Below, piece after piece: positions 40,801 through 56,900 of a DNA stretch of 64,000 nt (positions are counted from its first letter, which is position 1; each line of letters starts with the position of its first letter). The stretch comes from Eledone cirrhosa (taxonomy: Eukaryota > Mollusca > Cephalopoda > Octopoda > Eledonidae). A program made the translations under genes and the position numbers. The notes beneath the pieces were generated by a model. That model was not told the origin of the DNA and searched no databases. It saw only the letters and a list, made by a program, of their open reading frames with translations. The DNA lies in NCBI GenBank assembly GCA_964016885.1, contig OZ024741.1, positions 415,289,081 through 415,353,080 of the forward strand. The letters run 5' to 3'.

Positions 40801-43800
40801 CCAACCTGGTCAACACTAACCAGGAATATTATCTACAGTTGTGTTAACCCTTTAGTTACCAACCTGGTCAACACTAACCAGGACTATTACCTACAGTTGT
40901 CTTAAACCTTTAGTTTCCAACCTGGTCAACACAGACCAGGACTATTACCTACAGTTGTCTTAACCCTTTAGTTACCAACCCAGTCAACACTAACCAGGAC
41001 GATTACCTACAGTTCTCTTAACCCTTTAGTTACCAACCTGGTCAACACTGACCAGCACTATTATCTACAGTTGTCTTAAGCCTTTAGTTAACAGTCTGGT
41101 CAACACTGACCGGCACTATTATCTACAGTTGTCTTAACCCTTTAGTTTCCAGTCTAGTCAACACTGACCAGCACTATTATCTACAGTTGTCGTAACACTT
41201 TAGTTACCAATCTGGTCAACACTTACCAGGACTATTACCTACAGTTGATGTAACCCTTTAGTTACCAACCTGGTCAACACTAACCAGGACTATTACCTAC
41301 AGTTGTCTTAACCCTTTAAATTCCAACCTGGTCAACACTGACCAGGACTATTACCTACAGTTGATGTAACCCTTTAGTTACCAACCTGGTCAACACTAAC
41401 CAGGACTATTACCTACAGTTGTCTTAACCCTTTAAATTCCAACCTGGTCAACACTGACCAGGACTATTGCCTACAGTTGTCTTAACCCTTTAGTTACCAA
41501 CCTGGTCAACACTGACCAGGACTATTGCCTACATTTGTCTTAACCCTTTAGTTACCAACCTGGTCAACACTGACCAGAACTATTGCCTACAGTTGTCTTA
41601 ACCCTTTAGTTACCAACCTGGTCAACACTGACCAGGACTATTACCTACAGTTGTCTTAACCCTTTAGTTACCAACCTGGTCAACACTGACCAGGACTATT
41701 ACCTACAGTTGTCTTAACCCTTTAGTTACCAACCTGGTCAACACTTACCAGGACTATTACCTACAGTTGTCTTAACCCTTTAGTTACCAACCTGGTCAAC
41801 ACTAACCAGGACTATTACCTACAGGTGTCTTAACCCTTTAGTTACCAACCTGGTCAACACTAACCAGGACTATTACCTACAGTTGTCTTAACCCTTTAGT
41901 TACCAACCTGGTCAACACTTACCAGGACTATTACCTACAGTTGTCTTAACCCTTTAGTTACAAACCTGGTCAATAATAACCAGGACTATTACCTACAGTT
42001 GTCTTAACCCTTTAGTTACCAACCTGGTCAAGACTGACCAGGACTATTACCTACAGTTGTCTTAACCCTTTAGTTACTAACCTGGTCAACACTGACCAGG
42101 ACTATTACCTACAGTTGTCCTAACCCTTTAGTTACCAATCTGGTCAACACTAACCAGGACTATTATCTACAGTTGTCTTAACCCTTTAGTTACCAACCTG
42201 GTCAAAACTTACCAGGACTATTACCTACAGTTGTCTTAACCCTTTAGTTACCAACCTGGTCAACACTAACCAGGACTATTACCTACAGTTGTCTTAACCC
42301 TTTAGTTACCAGTCTGGTCAACACTAACCAGGACTATTACCTACAGTTGTCTTAACACTTTAGTTACCAATCTGGTCAACACTGACCAGGACTATTACCT
42401 ACAGTTCTCTTAACCCTTTAGTTACCAGCCTGGTCAACACTGACCAGCACTATTATCTACAGTTGTCTTAACCCTTTGGTTACCAACCTGGTCAACACTG
42501 ACCAGCACTATTATGTACAGTTGTCGTAACCCTTTAGTTACCAACCTGGTCAACACTGACCAGGACTATTACCTACAGTTGTCTTAACCCTTTAGTTACC
42601 AACCTGGTCAACACTGACCAGAACTATTAGCTACAGTTGTCTTAACCCTTTAGTTACCAACCTGGTCAACACTAACCAGGACTATTACCTACAGTTGTCT
42701 TAACCCTTTAGTTACCAACCTGGTCAACACTTACCAGGACTATTACCTACAGTTGTCTTAACCCTTTAGTTACAAACCTTTTCAACAATAACCAGGACTA
42801 TTACCTACAGTTGTCTTAACCCTTTAGTTACCAACCTGGTCAACACTGACCAGAACTATTACCTACAGTTGTCTTAACCCTTTAGTTACTAACCTGGTCA
42901 ACACTGACCAGGACTATTACCTACAGTTGTCTTAACCCTTTAGTTCCCAACCTGGTCAACACTTACCAGGACTATTACCTACAGTTGTCTTAACCCTTTA
43001 GTTACCAACCTGGTCAACACTAACCAGGACTATTACCTACAGTTGTCTTAACCCTTTAGTTACCAGTCTGGTCAACACTAACCAGGACTATTACCTACAG
43101 TTGTCTTAACACTTTAGTTACCAATCTGGTCAACACTGACCAGGACTATTACCTACAGTTCTCTTAACCCTTTAGTTACCAGCCTGGTCAACACTGACCA
43201 GCACTATTATCTACAGTTGTCTTAACCCTTTGGTTACCAACCTGGTCAACACTGACCAGCACTATTATCTACAGTTGTCGTAACCCTTTAGTTACCAACC
43301 TGGTCAACACTGACCAGGACTATTACCTACAGTTGTCTTAACCCTTTAGTTACCAACCTGGTCAACACTGACCAGAACTATTAGCTACAGTTGTCTTAAC
43401 CCTTTAGTTACCAACCTGGTCAACACTAACCAGGACTATTACCTACAGTTGTCTTAACCCTTTAGTTACCAACCTGGTCAACACTTACCAGGACTATTAC
43501 CTACAGTTGTCTTAACCCTTTAGTTACAAACCTGGTGAACAATAACCAGGACTATTACCTACAGTTGTCTTAACCCTTTATTTACCAACCTGGTCAACAC
43601 TGACCAGGACTTACCTACAGTTGTCTTAACCCTTTAGTTACTAACCTGGTCAACACTGACCAGGACTATTACCTACAGTTGTCTTAACCCTTTAGTTACC
43701 AACCTGGTCAACACTTACCAGGACTATTACCTACAGTTGTCTTAACCCTTTAGTTACCAACCTGGTCAACACTAACCAGGACTATTACCTACAGTTGTCT

Positions 43801-46800
43801 TAACCCTTTAGTTACCTGTCTGGTCAACACTAACCAGGACTATTACCTAGAGTTGTCTTAACACTTTAGTTACCAATCTGGTCAACACTGACCAGGACTA
43901 TTACCTACAGTTCTCTTAACCCTTTAGTTACCAGCCTGGTCAACACTGACCAGCACTATTATCTACAGTTGTCTTAACCCTTTGGTTACCAACCTGGTCA
44001 ACACTGACCAGCACTATTATCTACAGTTGTCGTAACCCTTTAGTTACCAACCTGGTCAACACTGACCAGGACTATTACCTACAGTTGTCTTAACCCTTTA
44101 GTTACTAACCTGGTCAACACTGACCAGGACTATTACCTACAGTTGTCTTAACCCTTTAGTTACCAACCTGGTCAACACTTACCAGGACTATTACCTACAG
44201 TTGTCTTAACCCTTTAGTTACCAACCTGGTCAACACTAACCAGGACTATTACCTACACTTGTCTTAACCCTTTAGTTACCAGTCTGGTCAACACTAACCA
44301 GGACTATTACCTACAGTTGTCTTAACACTTTAGTTACCAATCTGGTCAACACTGACCAGGACTATTACCTACAGTTCTCTTAACCCTTTAGTTACCAGCC
44401 TGGTCAACACTGACCAGCACTATTATCTACAGTTGTCTTAACCCTTTGGTTACCAACCTGGTCAACACTGACCAGCACTATTATCTACAGTTGTCGTAAC
44501 CCTTTAGTTACCAACCTGGTCAACACTGACCAGGACTATTACCTACAGTTGTCTTAACCCTTTAGTTACCAACCTGGTCAACACTGACTAGAACTATTAG
44601 CTACAGTTGTCTTAACCCTTTAGTTACCAACCTGGTCAACACTAACCAGGACTATTACCTACAGTTGTCTTAACCCTTTAGTTACCAACCTGGTCAACAC
44701 TTACCAGGACTATTACCTACAGTTGTCTTAACCCTTTAGTTACAAACCTGGTCAACAATAACCAGGACTATTACCTACAGTTGTCTTAACCCTTTAGTTA
44801 CCAACCTGGTCAACACTGACCAGGACTATTACCTACAGTTGTCTTAACCCTTTAGTTACTAACCTGGTCAACACTGACCAGGACTATTACCTAGAGTTGT
44901 CCTAACCCTTTAGTTACCAATCTGGTCAACACTAACCAGGACTATTATCTACAGTTGTCTTAACCCTTTAGTTACCAACCTGGTCAACACTTACCAGGAC
45001 TATTACCTACAGTTGTCTTAACCCTTTAGTTACCAACCTGGTCAACACTAACCAGGACTATTACCTACAGTTGTCTTAACCCTTTAGTTACCAGTCTGGT
45101 CAACACTAACCAGGACTATTACCTACAGTTGTCTTAACACTTTAGTTACCAATCTGGTCAACACTGACCAGGACTATTACCTACAGTTCTCTTAACCCTT
45201 TAGTTACCAGCCTGGTCAACACTGACCAGCACTATTATCTACAGTTGTCTTAACCCTTTGGTTACCAACCTGGTCAACACTGACCAGCACTATTATGTAC
45301 AGTTGTCGTAACCCTTTAGTTACCAACCTGGTCAACACTGACCGGGACTATTACCTACAGTTGTCTTAACCCTTTAGTTACCAACCTGGTCAACACTGAC
45401 CAGAACTATTAGCTACAGTTGTCTTAACCCTTTAGTTACCAACCTGGTCAACACTAACCAGGACTATTACCTACAGTTGTCTTAACCCTTTAGTTACCAA
45501 CCTGGTCAACACTTACCAGGACTATTACCTACAGTTGTCTTAACCCTTTAGTTACAAACCTGGTCAACAATAACCAGGACTATTACCTACAGTTGTCTTA
45601 ACCCTTTAGTTACCAACCTGGTCAACACTGACCAGGACTATTACCTACAGTTGTCTTAACCCTTTAGTTACTAACCTGGTCAACACTGACCAGGACTATT
45701 ACCTACAGTTGTCTTAACGCTTTAGTTACCAACCTGGTCAACACTTACCAGGACTATTACCTACAGTTGTCTTAACCCTTTAGTTACCAACCTGGTCAAC
45801 ACTAACCAGGACTATTACCTACAGTTGTCTTAACCCTTTAGTTACCAACCTGGTCAACACTGACCAGGACTATTACCTACAGTTGTCTTAACCCTTTAGT
45901 TACTAACCTGGTCAACACTGACCAGCACTATTATCTACAGTTGTCGTAACACTTTAGTTACCAACCTGGTCAACACTTACCAGGACTATTACCTACAGTT
46001 GTCTTAACACTTTAGTTACCAACCTGGTCAACACTTACCAGGACTATTACCTACAGTTGTCTTATCCCTTTAGTTACCAACCTGGTCAACACTGACCAGG
46101 ACTATTACCTACAGTTGTCTTAACCCTTTAGTTACCAACCTGGTCAACACTGACCAGGACTATTACCTACAGTTGTCTTAAACCTTTAGTTTCCAACCTG
46201 GTCAACACTGACCAGGAATATTACCTGCAGTTGTCTTAACCCTTTAGTTACCAACCTGGTCAACACTGACCAGGACTATTGCCTAAAGTTGTCTTAACCC
46301 TTTAGTTAAGTTACCAACCTGGTCAATAGTGACCAGAACTATTACCTACAGTTGTCTTAACCCTTTAGTTACCAACCTGGTCAACACTGACCAGGACTAT
46401 TACCTACAGTTGTCTTGACTCTTTAGTTTCCAACCTGGTCAACACTGACCAGGACTATTACCTTCAGTTGTCTTAACCCTTTAGTTACCAGTCTGCTCAA
46501 CCCTGACCAGCACTATTATCTACAGTTGTCTTAACCCTTTAGTTACCACTCTGGTCAACACTGACCAGCACTATTATCTACAGTTGTCTTGACCCTTTAG
46601 TTACCAGTCTGGTCAACACTGACCAGGACTATTACCTACAGTTGTCGTAACACTTTAGTTATCAACCTAGTCAACACTAACCAGGACTATTATCTACAGT
46701 TGTCGTAACACTTTAGTTACCAAACTGGTCAACACTTACCAGGACTATTACCTACAGTTGTCTTAACACTTTAGTTACCAGCCTGGTCAACACTTACCAG

Positions 46801-49800
46801 GACTATTACCTACAGTTGTCTTAACCCTTTAGTTACCAACCTAGTCAACACTAACCAGGACTATTAACTACAGTTGTCTTGACCCTTTAGTTACCAACCT
46901 GGTCAACATTGACCAGGACTATTACCTACAGTTGTCTTAACCCTTTAGTTACCAACCTGGTCAACACTGACCAGGACTATTACCTACAGTTGTCTTAACC
47001 CTTTAGTTACCAACCTGGTCAACACTAACCAGGAATATTATCTACAGTTGTGTTAACCCTTTAGTTACCAACCTGGTCAACACTAACCAGGACTATTACC
47101 TACAGTTGTCTTAAACCTTTAGTTTCCAACCTGGTCAACACAGACCAGGACTATTACCTACAGTTGTCTTAACCCTTTAGTTACCAACCCAGTCAACACT
47201 AACCAGGACGATTACCTACAGTTCTCTTAACCCTTTAGTTACCAACCTGGTCAACACTTACCAGCACTATTATCTACAGTTGTCTTAAGCCTTTAGTTAA
47301 CAGTCTGGTCAACACTGACCAGCACTATTATCTACAGTTGTCTTAACCCTTTAGTTACCAGTCTAGTCAACACTGACCAGCACTATTATCTACAGTTGTC
47401 GTAACACTTTAGTTACCAACCTGGTCAACACTTACCAGGACTATTACCTACAGTTGATGTAACCCTTTAGTTACCAACCTGGTCAACACTAACCAGGACT
47501 ATTACCTACAGTTGTCTTAACCCTTTAAATTCCAACCTGGTCAACACTGACCAGGACTATTGCCTACAGTTGTCTTAACCCTTTAGTTACCAACATGGTC
47601 AACACTGACCAGGACTATTGCCTACATTTGTCTTAACCCTTTAGTTACCAACCTGGTCAACACTGATCAGAACTATTGCCTACAGTTGTCTTAACCCTTT
47701 AGTTACCAACCTGGTCAACACTGACCAGGACTATTACCTACAGTTGTCTTAACCCTTTAGTTACCAACCTGGTCAACACTGACCAGGACTATTACCTACA
47801 GTTCTCTTAACCCTTTAGTTACCAGTCTGGTCAACACTGACCAGCACTATTATCTACAGTTGTCTTAACCCTTTAGTTACCAACCTGGTCAACATTTACC
47901 AGGACTATTACCTACAGTTGTCTTAACCCTTTAGTTACCAACCTGGTCAACACTGACCAGGACTATTACCTACAGTTGTCTTAACCCTTTAGTTACCAAC
48001 CTGGTCAACACTTACCAGGACTATTACCTACAGTTGTCTTAACCCTTTAGTTACCAACCTGGTCAACACTAACCAGGACTATTACCTACAGGTGTCTTAA
48101 CCCTTTAGTTACCAACCTGGTCAACACTAACCAGGACTACTACCTACAGTTGTCTTAACCCTTTAGTTACCAACCTGGTCAACACTTACCAGGACTATTA
48201 CCTACAGTTGTCTTAACCCTTTAGTTACAAACCTGGTCAATAATAACCAGGACTATTACCTACAGTTGTCTTAACCCTTTAGTTACCAACCTGGTCAAGA
48301 CTGACCAGGACTATTACCTACAGTTGTCTTAACCCTTTAGTTACTAACCTGGTCAACACTGACCAGGACTATTACCTACAGTTGTCCTAACCCTTTAGTT
48401 ACCAATCTGGTCAACACTAACCAGGACTATTATCTACAGTTGTCTTAACCCTTTAGTTACCAACCTGGTCAAAACTTACCAGGACTATTACCTACAGTTG
48501 TCTTAACCCTTTAGTTACCAACCTGGTCAACACTAACCAGGACTATTACCTACAGTTGTCTTAACCCTTTAGTTACCAGTCTGGTCAACACTAACCAGGA
48601 CTATTACCTACAGTTGTCTTAACACTTTAGTTACCAATCTGGTCAACACTGACCAGGACTATTACCTACAGTTCTCTTAACCCTTTAGTTACCAGCCTGG
48701 TCAACACTGACCAGCACTATTATCTACAGTTGTCTTAACCCTTTGGTTACCAACCTGGTCAACACTGACCAGCACTATTATGTACAGTTGTCGTAACCCT
48801 TTAGTTACCAACCTGGTCAACACTGACCAGGACTATTACCTACAGTTGTCTTAACCCTTTAGTTACCAACCTGGTCAACACTGACCAGAACTATTAGCTA
48901 CAGTTGTCTTAACCCTTTAGTTACCAACCTGGTCAACACTAACCAGGACTATTACCTACAGTTGTCTTAACCCTTTAGTTACCAACCTGGTCAACACTTA
49001 CCAGGACTATTACCTACAGTTGTCTTAACCCTTTAGTTACAAACCTTTTCAACAATAACCAGGACTATTACCTACAGTTGTCTTAACCCTTTAGTTACCA
49101 ACCTGGTCAACACTGACCAGAACTATTACCTACAGTTGTCTTAACCCTTTAGTTACTAACCTGGTCAACACTGACCAGGACTATTACCTACAGTTGTCTT
49201 AACCCTTTAGTTCCCAACCTGGTCAACACTTACCAGGACTATTACCTACAGTTGTCTTAACCCTTTAGTTACCAACCTGGTCAACACTAACCAGGACTAT
49301 TACCTACAGTTGTCTTAACCCTTTAGTTACCAGTCTGGTCAACACTAACCAGGACTATTACCTACAGTTGTCTTAACACTTTAGTTACCAATCTGGTCAA
49401 CACTGACCAGGACTATTACCTACAGTTCTCTTAACCCTTTAGTTACCAGCCTGGTCAACACTGACCAGCACTATTATCTACAGTTGTCTTAACCCTTTGG
49501 TTACCAACCTGGTCAACACTGACCAGCACTATTATCTACAGTTGTCGTAACCCTTTAGTTACCAACCTGGTCAACACTGACCAGGACTATTACCTACAGT
49601 TGTCTTAACCCTTTAGTTACCAACCTGGTCAACACTGACCAGAACTATTAGCTACAGTTGTCTTAACCCTTTAGTTACCAACCTAGTCAACACTAACCAG
49701 GACTATTACCTACAGTTGTCTTAACCCTTTAGTTACCAACCTGGTCAACACTTACCAGGACTATTACCTACAGTTGTCTTAACCCTTTAGTTACAAACCT

Positions 49801-52800
49801 GGTCAACAATAACCAGGACTATTACCTACAGTTGTCTTAACCCTTTAGTTACCAACCTGGTCAACACTGACCAGGACTTACCTACAGTTGTCTTAACCCT
49901 TTAGTTACTAACCTGGTCAACACTGACCAGGACTATTACCTACAGTTGTCTTAACCCTTTAGTTACAAACCTGGTCAACACTTACCAGGACTATTACCTA
50001 CAGTTGTCTTAACCCTTTAGTTACCAACCTGGTCAACACTAACCAGGACTATTACCTACAGTTGTCTTAACCCTTTAGTTACCTGTCTGGTCAACACTAA
50101 CCAGGACTATTACCTAGAGTTGTCTTAACACTTTAGTTACCAATCTGGTCAACACTGACCAGGACTATTACCTACAGTTCTCTTAACCCTTTAGTTACCA
50201 GCCTGGTCAACACTGACCAGCACTATTATCTACAGTTGTCTTAACCCTTTGGTTACCAACCTGGTCAACACTGACCAGCACTATTATCTACAGTTGTCGT
50301 AACCCTTTAGTTACCAACCTGGTCAACACTGACCAGGACTATTACCTACAGTTGTCTTAACCCTTTAGTTACCAACCTGGTCAACACTAACCAGGACTAT
50401 TACCTACAGTTGTCTTAACCCTTTAGTTACCAACCTGGTCAACACTTACCAGGACTATTACCTACTGTTGTCTTAACCCTTTAGTTACAAACCTGGTCAA
50501 CAATAACCAGGACTATTACCTACAGTTGTCTTAACCCTTTAGTTACCAACCTGGTCAACACTGACCAGGACTATTACCTACAGTTGTCTTAACCCTTTAG
50601 TTACTAACCTGGTCAACACTGACCAGGACTATTACCTACAGTTGTCCTAACCCTTTAGTTACCAATCTGGTCAACACTAGCCAGGACTATTATCTACAGT
50701 TGTCTTAACCCTTTAGTTACCAACCTGGTCAACACTTACCAGGACTATTACCTACAGTTGTCTTAACCCTTTAGTTACCAACCTGGTCAACACTTACCAG
50801 GACTATTACCTACAGTTGTCTTAACCCTTTAGTTACAAACCTGGTCAACACTGACCAGGACTATTACCTACAGGTGTCTTAACCCTTTAGTTACTAACCT
50901 GGTCAACACTGACCAGGACTATTACCTACAGTTGTCCTAACCCTTTAGTTACCAATCTGGTCAACACTAACCAGGACTATTATCTACAGTTGTCTTAACC
51001 CTTTAGTTACCAACCTGGTCAACACTTACCAGGACTATTACCTACAGTTGCCTTAACCATTTAGTTACCAACCTGGTCAACACTAACCAGGACTATTACC
51101 TACAGTTGTCTTAATCCTTTAGTTACCAGTCTGGTCAACACTAACCAGGACTATTACCTACAGTTGTCTTAACAATTTAGTTACCAATCTGGTCAACACT
51201 GACCAGGACTATTACCTACAGTTCTCTTAACCCTTTAGTTACCAGCCCGGTCAACACTGACCAGCACTATTATCTACAGTCTTAACCCTTTGGTTACCAA
51301 CCTGGTCAACACTGACCAGCACTATTATGTACAGTTGTCTTAACCCTTTAGTTACCAACCTGGTCAACACTGACCAGGACTATTACCTACAGTTGTCTTA
51401 ACCCTTTAGTTACCAACCTGCTCAACACTGACCAGAACTATTAGCTACAGTTGTCTTAACCCTTTAGTTCCCAACCTGGTCAACACTTACCAGGACTATT
51501 ACCTACAGTTGTCTTAACCCTTTAGTTACCAACCTGGTCAACACTAACCAGGACTATTACCTACAGTTGTCTTAACCCTTTAGTTACCAGTCTGGTCAAC
51601 ACTAACCAGGACTATTACCTACAGTTGTCTTAACACTTTAGTTACCAATCTGGTCAACACTGACCAGGACTATTACCTACAGTTCTCTTAACCCTTTAGT
51701 TACCAGCCTGGTCAACACTGACCAGCACTATTATCTACAGTTGTCTTAACCCTTTGGTTACCAACCTGGTCAACACTGACCAGCACTATTATCTACAGTT
51801 GTCGTAACCCTTTAGTTACCAACCTGGTCAACACTGACCAGGACTATTACCTACAGTTGTCTTAACCCTTTAGTTACCAACCTGGTCAACACTGACCAGG
51901 ACTATTACCTACAGTTGTCTTAACCCTTTAGTTACTAACCTGGTCAACACTGACCAGGACTATTACCTACAGTTGTCCTAACCCTTTAGTTACCAATCTG
52001 CTCAACACTAGCCAGGACTATTATCTACAGTTGTCTTAACCCTTTAGTTACCAACCTGGTCAACACTTACCAGGACTATTACCTACAGTTGTCTTAACCC
52101 TTTAGTTACCAACCTGGTCAACACTTACCAGGACTATTACCTACAGTTGTCTTAACCCTTTAGTTACAAACCTGGTCAACACTGACCAGGACTATTACCT
52201 ACAGTTGTCTTAACCCTTTAGTTACTAACCTGCTCAACACTGACCAGGACTATTACCTACAGTTGTCCTAACCCTTTAGTTACCAATCTGGTCAACACTA
52301 ACCAGGACTATTATCTACAGTTGTCTTAACCCTTTAGTTACCAACCTGGTCAACACTTACCAGGACTATTACCTACAGTTGCCTTAACCCTTTAGTTACC
52401 AACCTGGTCAACACTAACCAGGACTATTACCTACAGTTGTCTTAAACCTTTAGTTTCCAACCTGGTCAACACAGACCAGGACTATTACCTACAGTTGTCT
52501 TAACCCTTTAGTTACCAACCCAGTCAACACTAACCAGGACGATTACCTACAGTTCTCTTAACCCTTTAGTTACCAACCTGGTCAACACTTACCAGCACTA
52601 TTATCTACAGTTGTCTTAAGCCTTTAGTTAACAGTCTGGTCAACACTGACCAGCACTATTATCTACAGTTGTCTTAACCCTTTAGTTACCAGTCTAGTCA
52701 ACACTGACCAGCACTATTATCTACAGTTGTCGTAACACTTTAGTTACCAACCTGGTCAACACTTACCAGGACTATTACCTACAGTTGATGTAACCCTTTA

Positions 52801-53650
52801 GTTACCAACCTGGTCAACACTAACCAGGACTATTACCTACAGTTGTCTTAACCCTTTAAATTCCAACCTGGTCAACACTGACCAGGACTATTGCCTACAG
52901 TTGTCTTAAGCCTTTAGTTACCAACCTGGTCAACACTGACCAGGACTATTGCCTACATTTGTCTTAACCCTTTAGTTACCAACCTGGTCAACACTGACCA
53001 GAACTATTGCCTACAGTTGTCTTAACCCTTTAGTTACCAACCTGGTCAACACTGACCAGGACTATTACCTACAGTTGTCTTAACCCTTTAGTTACCAACC
53101 TGGTCAACACTGACCAGGACTATTACCTACAGTTCTCTTAACCCTTTAGTTACCAGTCTGGTCAACACTGACCAGCACTATTATCTACAGTTGTCTTAAC
53201 CCTTTAGTTACCAACCTGGTCAACATTTACCAGGACTATTACCTACAGTTGTCTTAACCCTTTAGTTACCAACCTGGTCAACACTGACCAGGACTATTAC
53301 CTACAGTTGTCTTAACCCTTTAGTTACCAACCTGGTCAACACTTACCAGGACTATTACCTACAGTTGTCTTAACCCTTTAGTTACCAACCTGGTCAACAC
53401 TAACCAGGACTATTACCTACAGGTGTCTTAACCCTTTAGTTACCAACCTGGTCAACACTAACCAGGACTATTACCTACAGTTGTCTTAACCCTTTAGTTA
53501 CCAACCTGGTCAACACTTACCAGGACTATTACCTACAGTTGTCTTAACCCTTTAGTTACAAACCTGGTCAATAATAACCAGGACTATTACCTACAGTTGT
53601 CTTAACCCTTTAGTTACCAACCTGGTCAAGACTGACCAGGACTATTACCT
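21600..53650. repeat. 18.2-18.4-kb offset duplication of a block of about 13.6 kb
   Basis: About 21.6-35.2 kb is repeated at about 40.0-53.65 kb. The offset steps only by whole monomers apart from one 3-bp deletion. It is 18,389 (21712/40101; 22592/40981), then 18,215 after loss of three monomers near 41.7 kb (24562/42777), then 18,273 (25264/43537; 27071/45344; 28037/46310; 29861/48134; 30771/49044), then 18,389 after a two-monomer difference near 31.4/49.7 kb, then 18,386 after a 3-bp deletion near 51,278 (34135/52521; 35181/53567). Homology ends near 53,650. A single-copy-like variant, GGACTACTACC, is shared only at 29861 and 48134. Confidence 0.8.
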
Positions 53651-53959
53651 ACAGTTGTCTTAACCCTTTAGTTACAAACCTTTTCAACAATAACCAGGAC
53701 TATTACCTACAGTTGTCTTAACCCTTTAGTTACCAACCTGGTCAACACTGACCAGAACTATTACCTACAGTTGTCTTAACCCTTTAGTTACTAACCTGGT
53801 CAACACTGACCAGGACTATTACCTACAGTTGTCTTAACCCTTTAGTTCCCAACCTGGTCAACACTTACCAGGACTATTACCTACAGTTGTCTTAACCCTT
53901 TAGTTACCAACCTGGTCAACACTAACCAGGACTATTACCTACAGTTGTCTTAACCCTTT

Positions 53960-56900
53960 AGTTACCAGTCTGGTCAACACTAACCAGGACTATTACCTAC
54001 AGTTGTCTTAACACTTTAGTTACCAATCTGGTCAACACTGACCAGGACTATTACCTACAGTTCTCTTAACCCTTTAGTTACCAGCCTGGTCAACACTGAC
54101 CAGCACTATTATCTACAGTTGTCTTAACCCTTTGGTTACCAACCTGGTCAACACTGACCAGCACTATTATCTACAGTTGTCGTAACCCTTTAGTTACCAA
54201 CCTGGTCAACACTGACCAGGACTATTACCTACAGTTGTCTTAACCCTTTAGTTACCAACCTGGTCAACACTGACCAGAACTATTAGCTACAGTTGTCTTA
54301 ACCCTTTAGTTACCAACCTAGTCAACACTAACCAGGACTATTACCTACAGTTGTCTTAACCCTTTAGTTACCAACCTGGTCAACACTTACCAGGACTATT
54401 ACCTACAGTTGTCTTAACCCTTTAGTTACAAACCTGGTCAACAATAACCAGGACTATTACCTACAGTTGTCTTAACCCTTTAGTTACCAACCTGGTCAAC
54501 ACTGACCAGGACTTACCTACAGTTGTCTTAACCCTTTAGTTACTAACCTGGTCAACACTGACCAGGACTATTACCTACAGTTGTCTTAACCCTTTAGTTA
54601 CAAACCTTTTCACCAATAACCAGGACTATTACCTACAGTTGTCTTAACCCTTTAGTTACCAACCTGGTCAACACTGACCAGAACTATTACCTACAGTTGT
54701 CTTAACCCTTTAGTTACCTGTCTGGTCAACACTAACCAGGACTATTACCTAGAGTTGTCTTAACACTTTAGTTACCAATCTGGTCAACACTGACCAGGAC
54801 TATTACCTACAGTTCTCTTAACCCTTTAGTTACCAGCCTGGTCAACACTGACCAGCACTATTATCTACAGTTGTCTTAACCCTTTGGTTACCAACCTGGT
54901 CAACACTGACCAGCACTATTATCTACAGTTGTCGTAACCCTTTAGTTACCAACCTGGTCAACACTGACCAGGACTATTACCTACAGTTGTCTTAACCCTT
55001 TAGTTACCAACCTGGTCAACACTAACCAGGACTATTACCTACAGTTGTCTTAACCCTTTAGTTACCAACCTGGTCAACACTTACCAGGACTATTACCTAC
55101 TGTTGTCTTAACCCTTTAGTTACAAACCTGGTCAACAATAACCAGGACTATTACCTACAGTTGTCTTAACCCTTTAGTTACCAACCTGGTCAACACTGAC
55201 CAGGACTATTACCTACAGTTGTCTTAACCCTTTAGTTACTAACCTGGTCAACACTGACCAGGACTATTACCTACAGTTGTCCTAACCCTTTAGTTACCAA
55301 TCTGGTCAACACTAGCCAGGACTATTATCTACAGTTGTCTTAACCCTTTAGTTACCAACCTGGTCAACACTTACCAGGACTATTACCTACAGTTGTCTTA
55401 ACCCTTTAGTTACCAACCTGGTCAACACTTACCAGGACTATTACCTACAGTTGTCTTAACCCTTTAGTTACAAACCTGGTCAACACTGACCAGGACTATT
55501 ACCTACAGGTGTCTTAACCCTTTAGTTACTAACCTGGTCAACACTGACCAGGACTATTACCTACAGTTGTCCTAACCCTTTAGTTACCAATCTGGTCAAC
55601 ACTAACCAGGACTATTATCTACAGTTGTCTTAACCCTTTAGTTACCAACCTGGTCAACACTTACCAGGACTATTACCTACAGTTGCCTTAACCCTTTAGT
55701 TACCAACCTGGTCAACACTAACCAGGACTATTACCTACAGTTGTCTTAATCCTTTAGTTACCAGTCTGGTCAACACTAACCAGGACTATTACCTACAGTT
55801 GTCTTAACAATTTAGTTACCAATCTGGTCAACACTGACCAGGACTATTACCTACAGTTCTCTTAACCCTTTAGTTACCAGCCCGGTCAACACTGACCAGC
55901 ACTATTATCTACAGTTGTCTTAACCCTTTGGTTACCAACCTGGTCAACACTGACCAGCACTATTATGTACAGTTGTCTTAACCCTTTAGTTACCAACCTG
56001 GTCAACACTGACCAGGACTATTACCTACAGTTGTCTTAACCCTTTAGTTACCAACCTGCTCAACACTGACCAGAACTATTAGCTACAGTTGTCTTAACCC
56101 TTTAGTTCCCAACCTGGTCAACACTTACCAGGACTATTACCTACAGTTGTCTTAACCCTTTAGTTACCAACCTGGTCAACACTAACCAGGACTATTACCT
56201 ACAGTTGTCTTAACCCTTTAGTTACCAGTCTGGTCAACACTAACCAGGACTATTACCTACAGTTGTCTTAACCCTTTAGTTACCAGTCTGGTCAACACTA
56301 ACCAGGACTATTACCTACAGTTGTCTTAACACTTTAGTTACCAATCTGGTCAACACTGACCAGGACTATTACCTACAGTTCTCTTAACCCTTTAGTTACC
56401 AGCCTGGTCAACACTGACCAGCACTATTATCTACAGTTGTCTTAACCCTTTGGTTACCAACCTGGTCAACACTGACCAGCACTATTATCTACAGTTGTCG
56501 TAACCCTTTAGTTACCAACCTGGTCAACACTGACCAGGACTATTACCTACAGTTGTCTTAACCCTTTAGTTACCAACCTGGTCAACACTGACCAGAACTA
56601 TTAGCTACAGTTGTCTTAACCCTTTAGTTACCAACCTAGTCAACACTAACCAGGACTATTACCTACAGTTGTCTTAACCCTTTAGTTACCAACCTGGTCA
56701 ACACTTACCAGGACTATTACCTACAGTTGTCTTAACCCTTTAGTTACAAACCTGGTCAACAATAACCAGGACTATTACCTACAGTTGTCTTAACCCTTTA
56801 GTTACCAACCTGGTCAACACTGACCAGGACTTACCTACAGTTGTCTTAACCCTTTAGTTACTAACCTGGTCAACACTGACCAGGACTATTACCTACAGTT

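Larger units (their letters stand above)
7400..41000. repeat. 29.07-29.24-kb offset duplication (from 7.4 kb and from 36.5 kb)
   Basis: Rare monomers near 7.5-7.8 kb recur at +29,066: ATTAACTACA 7581/36647 and TTACCGACC 7785/36851. After about 8.5 kb the offset is 29,240, a three-monomer difference, and holds at least to 11.7 kb (GTTA-insert 10861/40101; CCCAGTC 11741/40981). This is a long-range copy independent of the 18-kb one. Confidence 0.75.
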
